From NCBI GenBank assembly GCA_903842595.1, contig CAIMMO010000238.1, forward strand, positions 1-48,829: a stretch of 48,829 nucleotides of DNA. The letters are read 5' to 3'. Of the stretch, positions 1-7,397 are shown piece after piece; the stretch's first letter is position 1, and each line of letters begins with the position of its first letter. The notes under the pieces were generated by a model, which ran no database searches, was not told the origin of the DNA, and saw only the letters and a program-made list of their open reading frames with translations. A program made the translations under genes and the position numbers. The DNA comes from an uncultured Alphaproteobacteria bacterium (GTDB lineage Bacteria > Pseudomonadota > Alphaproteobacteria > Caulobacterales > Hyphomonadaceae).

Positions 1-17
1 AGCAACTTTCCGATACC

Positions 18-94
18 TGGCGCGAGTGACGGGGCTCGAACCCGCGACCTCCGGCGTGACAGGCCGGCACTCTAACCAACTGAGCTACACCCGC
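18..94 (-). tRNA. tRNA-Asp (anticodon GTC)
   Basis: Read on the minus strand this folds as a complete cloverleaf: a 7-bp acceptor stem (GCGGGTG with CACTCGC, one G-U pair), a D-arm with AGCTCAGTTGGTTAGAG, an anticodon loop CTGTCAC giving GTC for aspartate, and a T-arm containing GGTTCGAGCC. The discriminator base is G and CCA is encoded at 18-20. The total of 77 nt including CCA is normal. No terminator can be judged because only 17 bases remain before the window edge. Confidence 0.97.
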
Positions 95-173
95 GTACCG
101 CAGGTATCGAAGGAAGGAGCGTTTATGCGTGGTCGCCCTGCTGGTCAAGCGCATTTGAGTAGTCCACCACCGG

Positions 174-917
174 TTAACGGCTGCCCATGGCCTGGCTCAG
201 CACTAGCTTGTCGCCTTCGCGGACGAAGCCGATGTCCCCTAGCGCCTTTGCCGCCCCGGGCGTTGCATTGGCAACGGTGGCGGTCAGCTCCATGTCCAGA
301 TGCTGGCTGATGCTGAGTATCGCCAGCACATCCTCGCCCGTGGCCGCCTTGCCGCCCGCCTGCACCTGCATGTGCCCACCCTCGCAAGTGACCGGGCCCC
401 GCAGCTCAGGCCCCACCCATCCCTGGATACTCACCTTGGTGAGGGCGTCAGTCCACACCTCGCCTGACGCGGTCTCGCACAGGCTCTCGACGAAGGTCAC
501 GTTGCTGATTGCCAGCGTGAAACGACCGTCAGATCGCGCCAGCGCCGCCGGCATGCCCGGAACCAGTGCGGTGTTTCCGTCGAGCTTGAGATCCTTTACT
601 TCCAACCTGCCGTTGGTGAGCCCATAAGCAAGGTTTGCGGTACCTGCAAAACCCTCGCGCGTGAGACCCAGCGCTCCTGCCGCCTTCCCGCTGAGCAGGG
701 ACATCAGGTCCGTCTTCACCACCAGGTCGCCGATGAACTGGCTGCCGAACGCCACTTGCGTCAGCTTGCCGTCCCACATGCTGCCGGACGCTGCCTTGAA
801 CTTGAAATCCGGAAACCGGCTCGCCACCGTGTCGGCCGCGACAGACATCGGGACCAGCGCCGCGCCGCCCGCCAGCGCGGCGAGAAGGCCGACGACGGCA
901 AAGATGAAGACACGCAT
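174..917 (-). CDS. gspN: Type II secretion system protein N (GspN-like)
   Basis: The protein has about 247 residues. One N-terminal hydrophobic segment (residues 1-25) is followed by a periplasmic beta-rich body. GspN-type landmarks are visible: SGSMWDGKL near residue 44, then SGEVWTDAL and a W-x-GPELRGPVTCEGG stretch in the second half. GspN is an inner-membrane component of type II secretion. I chose the ATG at 917 because it begins the membrane segment and has AGGGGAC just upstream; an in-frame extension to 965 has no such support. It lies 69 nt downstream of the DUF6702 gene on the same strand and may share its transcript. No other T2SS gene is in the window, so this is either an orphan copy or the edge of a locus beyond base 1. 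The family assignment rests on motif memory. Confidence 0.7.
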   Translation of the reverse strand: MRVFIFAVVGLLAALAGGAALVPMSVAADTVASRFPDFKFKAASGSMWDGKLTQVAFGSQFIGDLVVKTDLMSLLSGKAAGALGLTREGFAGTANLAYGLTNGRLEVKDLKLDGNTALVPGMPAALARSDGRFTLAISNVTFVESLCETASGEVWTDALTKVSIQGWVGPELRGPVTCEGGHMQVQAGGKAATGEDVLAILSISQHLDMELTATVANATPGAAKALGDIGFVREGDKLVLSQAMGSR

Positions 918-986
918 GCAAGTCCCCTGAGACTGCCCCCCGAAAGCGCAATCTACCGGCCGCATCTCCCGTGCGCCAGAGAGCGC

Positions 987-1514
987 CTACAGCAGCCCTT
1001 CGGCCCGCTTCGCGCCATCATTACCCGAAAAGATGAGGGTCCGCGTCCGCTGCGCCAGCCTCACGTTTACGAGGTTGGTCTGCCCCTCGAACACATCGCG
1101 CAGGATGCCGTTCACGATCGACAGCACCTTCGGAGGGGTTGCCAGCCTGCACTCCTGGTAGACCAGGATGGCCTCGCCCTCAATCTCCGCGCCCAGCGGC
1201 TGCAGCGCGATCGTTTTCCCGCCGTCCGTCATCGTGAACTGCTTCTCGATGTATAGCAGAAGCTGGGCCTGGTTCTTGACCTGCGTGATGTCCACCGCTT
1301 GCACGCCCGTCGTCGCCGCCAGCGTCAGCTCCGCATCGTGCGCATGTATGCGGTGCGTGACTTCCAGCACCGACGACGACGCATTCCACATCACCGTCGT
1401 CAGCACGGTCTGCGCGCGATGCGCCAGCGCCTCGGGCGCCAGCGCGACCGTAGCCACGCATGCGCCGCCAGTCAGAAGCGCCATCCTGCGCGTGATCCCG
1501 ACCAGCAGCCTCAC
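987..1514 (-). CDS. DUF6702-type exported protein
   Basis: This 175-residue protein has an N-terminal signal-like hydrophobic segment ending near ALAHRAQ, then a domain with a conserved-looking HRIHAHDAELTL stretch. The pattern matches what I recall of DUF6702, a family often found beside M1 peptidases; its function is unknown. I chose the GTG at 1514, preceded by GAGGAG at good spacing. The M1 peptidase stop codon lies just 10 nt upstream and the RBS starts inside it, so the two are probably translationally coupled. An in-frame extension to 1718 would overlap the peptidase and is rejected. The histidine-rich segment could bind metal or ligand, but that is inference. Confidence 0.65.
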   Translation of the reverse strand: MRLLVGITRRMALLTGGACVATVALAPEALAHRAQTVLTTVMWNASSSVLEVTHRIHAHDAELTLAATTGVQAVDITQVKNQAQLLLYIEKQFTMTDGGKTIALQPLGAEIEGEAILVYQECRLATPPKVLSIVNGILRDVFEGQTNLVNVRLAQRTRTLIFSGNDGAKRAEGLL

Positions 1515-1524
1515 GCGTTGCTCC

Positions 1525-3960
1525 TCAGTTGCTCGGCGCGATCGGCGCCGCAGGGCTCGCAGGTTGCACCTGCTTCGCCTTAAGCTCCACCAGCGCATCT
1601 GCCATCTGGTTGCGCATACCGCTCTGGTTGGAGCGATAGACATCCAGCCGGCTCGGCGTGTTCTGCTGCGGGAAGCCGTTGTTCGACCGCACCGCGTCGG
1701 CAATCTGGTGCCGCGCATCCAGCTCGATCGAGACCACCTTCTTCGTCTCGTAGAACATCTTCGAGACCTTCTCCGAGTTCACGCGCCAGATCTCCGCCGG
1801 GATCAATACATCCTTAGTCGTCCCATCCTCAAACGTGAAACGCAGCGGCAGCGGCGACACCAGCCCGCCACGGTTCTCGAAGTCCACGAAGTAGACATAC
1901 GGATTGTCCCGCAGCGCCCGCTCGAACGCAGACTTCTCGGGTTCCTTCAGGCCTTCCAGGAAGTTCGTATAATCGTTCCGGTCCTTGTTGTTTGGCTGGA
2001 ACTCGTCGCTCTGCGTGTAGAAGTCCGCCGCGTCCGGATGCGCCTGCATGTAGGTCTTCTGGCCCGCAGCGCGGTTGTCCAGCACCGTCACCGGCTCAGG
2101 CCGCGTCGCTTCGCGATACTCGCGCTGCAACTGGCCTTCCACGTCCGGGTTCCTGGTCGAGAGACGATACTCCCGCATGCCCGTCAGCGCGATATCGACG
2201 TGGTCCGTGGTGTAGAACCAGCCACGCCAGAACCAGTCGAGATCGACAGCCGAGGCATCTTCCATTGTCCGGAAGAAATCCGACGGTGTCGGGCGCTTGA
2301 ACTTCCAGCGCTCCGAATACTGCTTGAACGCAAAGTCGAAAAGCTCGCGCCCCATCACCGTCTCGCGCAGCACGGTAAGGGCCGCAGCCGGCTTGTTGTA
2401 AGCGTTGTTGCCGAACTGAACGACCGACTCGGAATTGGTCATGATCGGAACCTGGTCTTCCGACATCATGTACGCGCCGATCTCGTCCAGCGAGTTCGGG
2501 TTGTTGCCGAGGATCGGGAACTTCTCGTCCCAGCGCAGCTCCGTCATCCACTCGAGGAAGGAGTTGATGCCCTCATCCATCCAAGTCCACTGCCGCTCGT
2601 CCGAGTTGACGACCATCGGGAAGTAGTTGTGCCCCACCTCATGAATCACGACACCGATCAGGCCGTTGCGCGCATTGCGCGTGTACGTCTTCACACCCGT
2701 TTTCTCGTCCTTCACCGGCCGATAGCCGTTGAACGAGATCATCGGATACTCCATCCCGCCACCCAGCCAGGTGTTGACGGAGATCGCGGTCGGATAGGGA
2801 TAGGGGAAGGAGAATTCTGAATAGACATCGATCGTGTGCGCCACCGCACGCGTCGAATAGAGCGACCAGAGCGGATCGGCTTCCGTCGGGAAGAAGGATT
2901 GGGCCAATACGTCCTCGCCCTCGTCCTGGTCGACGCCCATCGCATCCCAGATGAATTTGCGGCTGGAGGCCCACGCGAAATCGCGCACGTTTCCTGCCTT
3001 CCAGCGCCACGTGCGTGTCGCAGTTGAACCTTCCTTCTCGTTCGCCAGCGCCTCTTCCGGCGTTACGATGTACATCGGCGCATCATACTTGCGGCGCGCC
3101 TGCGTCAGCCTGCTGCGCTGCTCCGCAGTCAGCACTTCGTTCGGGTTCTGCAGCACGCCCGTCGCCGTAAGGATATGATCCGCAGGCACTGTGATCGCGA
3201 CATCGTAATTCCCGAACTCGAGCGTGAACTCGCCCTGCCCCAGGAACTGCTTGTGCTGCCAGCCCGTGTAATCCGTGTAGGCGACCAACCGCGGAAACCA
3301 CTGCGCCTGGAAGAACACATAGGTGTCCGTGTCGCGAAAATACTCATACCCTGCCCGTCCCCCGAACAGTCCGTTGTCCACGATGTTGAACGCCCAGGCG
3401 ATCTTGATCGTGGTTGACTGGCCCGGCGCCAGGGCACGCGGCAGGTCAATCCGCATCATCGTGTCGTTCACAGTATGGCGAAGCGCCCCGTTGCCACCGT
3501 CCGTCACCGACTGGATCTCGAACCCGTGCGGCGTTTCCGCATAGGACTGCATCTGCCGCAGCTGCCCGATCGCCAGCGCATCGCCTGCCGCCCCCGGCGT
3601 CGGCTGCCGCGCCATCCGCCGCGAGGCCGAATCCTGCTTGAAGATGTTCTGGTCGAGCTGCAGCCAGACATAGTTCAGTGCATGCGGCGAGTTGTTGCGA
3701 TAGGTGATCGTCCCCGTCGCCGTGATCCGCTTGCGCGCTTCGTCCAGCGTCGCCTTGATCTGGTAGTCCGCTTGCTGCTGCCAGTATGATTCGCCTGGAG
3801 CTCCGGACGCCGTCCTATAGGTATTCGGCGTCGGGAGGTCGACTTCCAGCTGCCTGAACTTGTCGTCGAACTTGCCTTTGGTCTGTTTGTTGGCGTCCGC
3901 CAACGCCGGTCCAGCCGCCAGAGTCACGGCAGCCAACAACGCCGCCCACGCCAGTTTCAT
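1525..3960 (-). CDS. M1 family zinc metallopeptidase
   Basis: The protein has 811 residues with a signal peptide (MKLAWAALLAAVTLAAGPALA), so it is exported. The zinc site is HEVGHN at about residues 439-444. The third ligand and its helix are in WMDEGINSFLEW, some 18 residues later. The substrate-recognition motif GGGMEYP lies near residue 398 (the usual family form is GxMEN). M1 enzymes remove N-terminal residues from peptides. The C-terminal part (after about residue 560) lacks the long ERAP-type helical domain and resembles bacterial secreted M1 enzymes. The ATG at 3960 is preceded by CGGGAGC and begins the signal peptide; the open frame to 4131 has no RBS. It is coupled to the DUF6702 gene downstream. 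Peptide scavenging or envelope protein turnover is the likely role, by inference. Confidence 0.9.
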   Translation of the reverse strand: MKLAWAALLAAVTLAAGPALADANKQTKGKFDDKFRQLEVDLPTPNTYRTASGAPGESYWQQQADYQIKATLDEARKRITATGTITYRNNSPHALNYVWLQLDQNIFKQDSASRRMARQPTPGAAGDALAIGQLRQMQSYAETPHGFEIQSVTDGGNGALRHTVNDTMMRIDLPRALAPGQSTTIKIAWAFNIVDNGLFGGRAGYEYFRDTDTYVFFQAQWFPRLVAYTDYTGWQHKQFLGQGEFTLEFGNYDVAITVPADHILTATGVLQNPNEVLTAEQRSRLTQARRKYDAPMYIVTPEEALANEKEGSTATRTWRWKAGNVRDFAWASSRKFIWDAMGVDQDEGEDVLAQSFFPTEADPLWSLYSTRAVAHTIDVYSEFSFPYPYPTAISVNTWLGGGMEYPMISFNGYRPVKDEKTGVKTYTRNARNGLIGVVIHEVGHNYFPMVVNSDERQWTWMDEGINSFLEWMTELRWDEKFPILGNNPNSLDEIGAYMMSEDQVPIMTNSESVVQFGNNAYNKPAAALTVLRETVMGRELFDFAFKQYSERWKFKRPTPSDFFRTMEDASAVDLDWFWRGWFYTTDHVDIALTGMREYRLSTRNPDVEGQLQREYREATRPEPVTVLDNRAAGQKTYMQAHPDAADFYTQSDEFQPNNKDRNDYTNFLEGLKEPEKSAFERALRDNPYVYFVDFENRGGLVSPLPLRFTFEDGTTKDVLIPAEIWRVNSEKVSKMFYETKKVVSIELDARHQIADAVRSNNGFPQQNTPSRLDVYRSNQSGMRNQMADALVELKAKQVQPASPAAPIAPSN

Positions 3961-4074
3961 CCACAGCTCCCGGAAATGACTGCCCGGTTTTACCGATAAG
4001 CAATGAGTTGTCACCGCGACGTTGAGACAAACCGCAAACTCTCGCCTCGCGAGAAGTCCATACAGAAAAGGAAA

Positions 4075-4098
4075 GGCCGGCTTCTTTCGAAGCCGGCC
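4075..4098 (-). terminator. Rho-independent terminator-like hairpin
   Basis: GGCCGGCTTC (4075-4084) pairs perfectly with GAAGCCGGCC (4089-4098) around a 4-nt loop. Read on the minus strand the stem is followed by a T-rich tract (TTTCCTTTTCTG). It could end the transcript of the racemase gene, whose stop is about 200 nt upstream. It also sits only 115 nt before the M1 peptidase start, so it could act as an attenuator in that gene's leader. Confidence 0.65.
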
Positions 4099-4221
4099 CA
4101 GTTGCACAGGAACAGAACCGCCAGGAACCATCGAGGGACATCAAGGCGTCCCGGCGGTGTGTGCTTGGTATAGGTGAGTGAGTCTGAACGCAGATTGAGG
4201 CGCTTGTTGTCCGTAATTCAG

Positions 4222-4265
4222 GTGAAACAAATACGGGCAAGTGGCTGGTTTCACGCCATATTTGT
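4222..4265. other. Crossing inverted repeats (pseudoknot-like)
   Basis: Two inverted repeats interleave: GTGAAAC (4222-4228) with GTTTCAC (4248-4254), and ACAAATA (4227-4233) with TATTTGT (4259-4265). The pairing order gives an H-type pseudoknot topology on either strand. The 7-mer GTGGCTG also occurs twice (4241-4247 and 4264-4270). The element lies between the racemase stop and the terminator-like hairpin, in a 335-nt gap (3961-4295) with no convincing gene. It could be an RNA element, an operator region, or chance. Confidence 0.35.
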
Positions 4266-4295
4266 GGCTGAATCGCTGGGCAACAAGCCGCGGCC

Positions 4296-5435
4296 TCAGC
4301 CTTGGGCCACGGCCCCGGCCTTCAGGAACGCATCGCGGCGGTCTGCTGCGATACCCCAGCTTTCCAGCACGTCGTTCGAATGCTTGCCCGCAATCGCCGG
4401 TGCGCCGTTCACGGCTCCCGCGGTACGCGAAAAGCGCGGGGCCGCGTTGGGCTGCATCACTCCGAACGCCTCCACAAAAGTCTTCCGATCCGCATTGTGA
4501 GGGTGCTTCGGTGCCTCATCCATGCTCAGCACAGGCGCAACGCAGGCGTCTGTTCCGTCGAACACTTTCATCCACTCATCGCGCGTCTTCGTCTTCACCA
4601 CGTCCGCGATGCGCTGCGAGAATTCGGGCCACTTCGAGCGGTCCATGTACATGCCGAATGTATCTGCCGGCAGGCCGAGACCCTTCACCAGCTCCGCATG
4701 GAATTGCGGCTCGATCGACCCGACCGCCAACCACTTGCCGTCCGCGCATGTGTAGGTGTCGTAGAAGTGCGCCCCGCCATCGAGAAGGTTGGAGTCGCGC
4801 TCCGCGCTCCACATACCCACCGCCTTCATGTTGTAGAACATGGTCATCAACGATGCCGCGCCATCGATCATCGCGCAGTCCACCACCTGCCCCTTGCCCG
4901 ACGACTTCGCCTCGATGATCCCCGCGAGCAGGCCAAAAGCGAGATAAAGCGCCCCGCCGCCAAAATCGCCGACCAGATTGAGCGGCGGCGCAGGCGGTTC
5001 ATCCTTGCGCCCCATCGTGTGCAGCGCCCCCGTCAGCGCGATGTAGTCAATGTCGTGACCCGCCATCTGCGACCACGGCCCGGTCTGGCCCCACCCCGTC
5101 ATGCGCCCGTAGACCAGCCGCGGATTCCGCTTCAGCGCCACGTCGGGTCCGACGCCCAGCCGCTCCATCACGCCTGGCCGGAATCCCTCCAGCAGCCCGT
5201 CCGCCTTCTCGATCAGGCTCAGCGCCGCCTCGACCCCCTCCGGCTTCTTCAGATCAACCGCGATCGACCGCTTGCCCCGGTTGGCCAGGTCCGGATGCCC
5301 CCGCCCCGCAGTCTCGGCCCGATCGATCCGCACGACATCCGCGCCAAGATCGGCCAGCAACATCCCGCAGAACGGCCCAGGTCCGATCCCCGCGAACTCC
5401 ACGATTTTTACGTCAACAAGCGGCCCAGACGCCAT
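4296..5435 (-). CDS. CaiB/BaiF family, alpha-methylacyl-CoA racemase-like
   Basis: The protein has 379 residues and fits class III CoA-transferase/racemase enzymes along its length. The N-terminus VKIVEFAGIGPGPFCGMLLA and DLGADVVRIDR are family hallmarks. Catalytic residues of alpha-methylacyl-CoA racemases appear in place: His in GHDIDYIALTGAL, Asp in LVGDFGGGA, and Glu in AVGSIEPQF. These enzymes epimerise 2-methylacyl-CoAs in branched-chain fatty acid or sterol breakdown; the exact substrate cannot be told. Start: GTG at 5438 and ATG at 5435 are adjacent; the ATG sits 7 nt after GGAG. It stands alone on the minus strand, with a 392-nt gap upstream. Confidence 0.88.
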   Translation of the reverse strand: MASGPLVDVKIVEFAGIGPGPFCGMLLADLGADVVRIDRAETAGRGHPDLANRGKRSIAVDLKKPEGVEAALSLIEKADGLLEGFRPGVMERLGVGPDVALKRNPRLVYGRMTGWGQTGPWSQMAGHDIDYIALTGALHTMGRKDEPPAPPLNLVGDFGGGALYLAFGLLAGIIEAKSSGKGQVVDCAMIDGAASLMTMFYNMKAVGMWSAERDSNLLDGGAHFYDTYTCADGKWLAVGSIEPQFHAELVKGLGLPADTFGMYMDRSKWPEFSQRIADVVKTKTRDEWMKVFDGTDACVAPVLSMDEAPKHPHNADRKTFVEAFGVMQPNAAPRFSRTAGAVNGAPAIAGKHSNDVLESWGIAADRRDAFLKAGAVAQG

Positions 5436-5549
5436 CACGCTTCTCCATTGTGCGTATCACGAAAGGCTCTGCCTGCCCCGAACGTCAAGTCTATCGTCGG
5501 GTAACTGTCAGGACCGGCGGACCTCGCCCGGCCGCGCATCGCGAATGCG

Positions 5550-5720
5550 ATGCGAACGCACCAGACCTATGCCTGTTTAGCGGCGCCGCTTCGCGCTCAA
5601 TGCTTGCACTCCGACTTTCTGCGGAACCAGCTGATGCAGAACACCCGCTACCTCGACAAGCTGATCGACGAGATCGTTAAGGGACGCGCGATGAAGAAGA
5701 TTCTTCGCGCCCCAGCCTGA
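5550..5720 (+). CDS. Small ORF or 3' gene remnant of unknown family
   Basis: An ATG-started frame of 56 residues lies in the 392-nt gap between the racemase gene and the membrane protein gene. Its last 35 codons look strongly coding: GC-rich third positions and a charged helical sequence containing [20 protein letters not shown]. The first 20 residues look less protein-like and no RBS precedes the ATG. I do not recognise the family. It is either a genuine small protein or the surviving C-terminus of a decayed gene. I see nothing else in 5436-5827. Confidence 0.3.
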   Translation: MRTHQTYACLAAPLRAQCLHSDFLRNQLMQNTRYLDKLIDEIVKGRAMKKILRAPA

Positions 5721-5827
5721 CATTGTTTCGACGACTTCCCCCCCTCGTGCAGGCTTGCCGCCGGACGAAGTTACGCACCATACTATCTGCATGGGTAATC
5801 GGCAGCCGGCCGGCAAGTGAACTGGGG

Positions 5828-6610
5828 ATGGCTACATTGACGACCGTTGCACGCGACGTCCCAACACCCGTGGACCGCCGGTTTTTCCGAACGCTCATAT
5901 CGGTGATGGCGATAATTCTGCTCGCGGGATTCGTCGCACAGCTTGCGCTGGGCCGCTCGAGCTTTTCAGCGCCGCTCATCGTCCATGCCCACGCGATCGT
6001 CTTCATGGGATGGGTTGGCATTACGGTCACGCAGGCCTGGCTGGTCGCAGCAGGAAACCTCGCCCTGCATCGCAGGCTTGGAGTGGTCGCGGTCGCCTGG
6101 TCGATCGGCCTGCTGATCCTCGGCCCGCTGGTGACAGTCGCCACCATTCAATCCGCACGCACGCCGTTCTTCTTCCAGCCGCAACATTTCCTGATCGCGA
6201 ACCCTATGTCCCTCATCGGGTTTGCCGCTCTCTTCTCGGCAGCTATCATAATGCGCCGCCAGTTCGACTGGCATTCACGCCTTCATATCGGGGCGTTCGT
6301 CATGCTCATGGGCCCTGGGTTCGGCAGACTGCTGCCGATGCCATTCCTCCCACCTTACGCCTTCGAGACTGCGGGCCTCGTGGCGCTGATCTTTCCGGTT
6401 GTGGGCATCCTGCGCGACTGGCGCGTACATGGCCGGCCGCACCCCGCCTGGTTCTGGGGGATCGGCGTACTGCTCGCCACCACCCTACTGGCGCGGGTGA
6501 TCGGCTTCTCGCCGGTGGGAGAAGCGATCTACGCCGCGATCACTGCAGGCAGCAGCATGGCTGGGACGGATGGATTGGCGTTTCCAGCGCCCCCGCCGGG
6601 AGCGATCTAG
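5828..6610 (+). CDS. Multi-pass membrane protein with HAH and HRRLG motifs
   Basis: A 260-residue integral membrane protein with about seven hydrophobic helices. The second helix begins with VHAHAIVFMGWVG and is followed by QAWLV and LHRRLG, and a later helix-side His occurs in WHSRLHIGAF. These repeated His residues at helix ends recall haem- or metal-binding membrane families, but I cannot name one with confidence. Similar uncharacterised proteins are common in alphaproteobacteria. I chose the ATG at 5828; the frame is open to 5723, but residues before 5828 look random. RBS support is modest (GGGG 4 nt upstream). It converges on the short-chain dehydrogenase gene, with 19 nt between the stops. 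Confidence 0.75.
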   Translation: MATLTTVARDVPTPVDRRFFRTLISVMAIILLAGFVAQLALGRSSFSAPLIVHAHAIVFMGWVGITVTQAWLVAAGNLALHRRLGVVAVAWSIGLLILGPLVTVATIQSARTPFFFQPQHFLIANPMSLIGFAALFSAAIIMRRQFDWHSRLHIGAFVMLMGPGFGRLLPMPFLPPYAFETAGLVALIFPVVGILRDWRVHGRPHPAWFWGIGVLLATTLLARVIGFSPVGEAIYAAITAGSSMAGTDGLAFPAPPPGAI

Positions 6611-6629
6611 AACTAGGAACCGGCCCGCC

Positions 6630-7388
6630 TCACCCCATGCTCTGCGCGTCATCCACCAGCACATCCGTGCCGGTCACGAACTTCGCATTATCCGAGCAGA
6701 GGAACAGCAGAGCCTCGTCCAGGCTTTCCGCATCCATGACACGCCGGCGTGGCGACTTGCCGATCGTCTTCGCGCCGCCCTCGCCATTGAGCCACTCCTC
6801 CGTCAGTTCAGTCGCGACATAGCCCGGCGACAGCGCATTCACGTTGATTCCATACCGCGCCCACTCCCGCGCCAGCGACCGGGTGAGATGCGCACAAGCC
6901 GCCTTGGACGTATTGTACGCCGAGACGCCCGGAATCACGATCCGCCCCGCCATCGACGCGATATTCACGATCCGCCCGTGCGCCGACTTTTCCGGCCCGG
7001 CATGAATGAGCCGCCGCGCCGCCTCCCGCGCCACGCACCACACGGACGTCACGTTCAGGTCCATGATCCTGCGAAACTCCGCGATGTCCTGCGTCACCGC
7101 ATTGTTCGCGTGCGTCATCCCCGCATTGTTCACGACAGTATCCACCAGCCCGAATTTTTGTTCGGCCGCGTCGAACATGTCGATCACCTGGGCCTCGTTC
7201 GTCACATCGCACTGAACCGCGAATGCATTGCCGCCGATCTCGTTGACAAGATCATCCAGTCGCTGTTTGCGCCGCGCCGCAACAACCACCTTCGCGCCCT
7301 CAGCAGCGAGCACCTGCGCGAAGCGCTTGCCGAGCCCGCTCGACGCGCCCGTCACCAGCGCCACACGTCCTGCAACACGTCCAGTCAT
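6630..7388 (-). CDS. Short-chain dehydrogenase/reductase (SDR)
   Basis: The protein has 252 residues, normal for a classical SDR. It shows the cofactor motif TGASSGLG (about residues 13-20), NNAGM, the catalytic Ser in VNIASMAGR, and YNTSK carrying the catalytic Tyr and Lys. ARR after the second strand suggests NADP(H) preference. It is a cytosolic NAD(P)-dependent oxidoreductase of unknown substrate. ATG at 7388 is preceded by TAGGAG; an adjacent GTG at 7391 is the alternative. The RBS overlaps the mfd stop codon, 10 nt upstream, so it is co-transcribed with mfd. A functional link to mfd is not evident. Confidence 0.9.
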   Translation of the reverse strand: MTGRVAGRVALVTGASSGLGKRFAQVLAAEGAKVVVAARRKQRLDDLVNEIGGNAFAVQCDVTNEAQVIDMFDAAEQKFGLVDTVVNNAGMTHANNAVTQDIAEFRRIMDLNVTSVWCVAREAARRLIHAGPEKSAHGRIVNIASMAGRIVIPGVSAYNTSKAACAHLTRSLAREWARYGINVNALSPGYVATELTEEWLNGEGGAKTIGKSPRRRVMDAESLDEALLFLCSDNAKFVTGTDVLVDDAQSMG

Positions 7389-7397
7389 CACACGCTC

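Noticed and set aside
1168-2820. A 550-codon plus-strand frame across the M1 peptidase
   Set aside because: It is the mirror of a well-supported peptidase, with low-complexity Arg/His composition.
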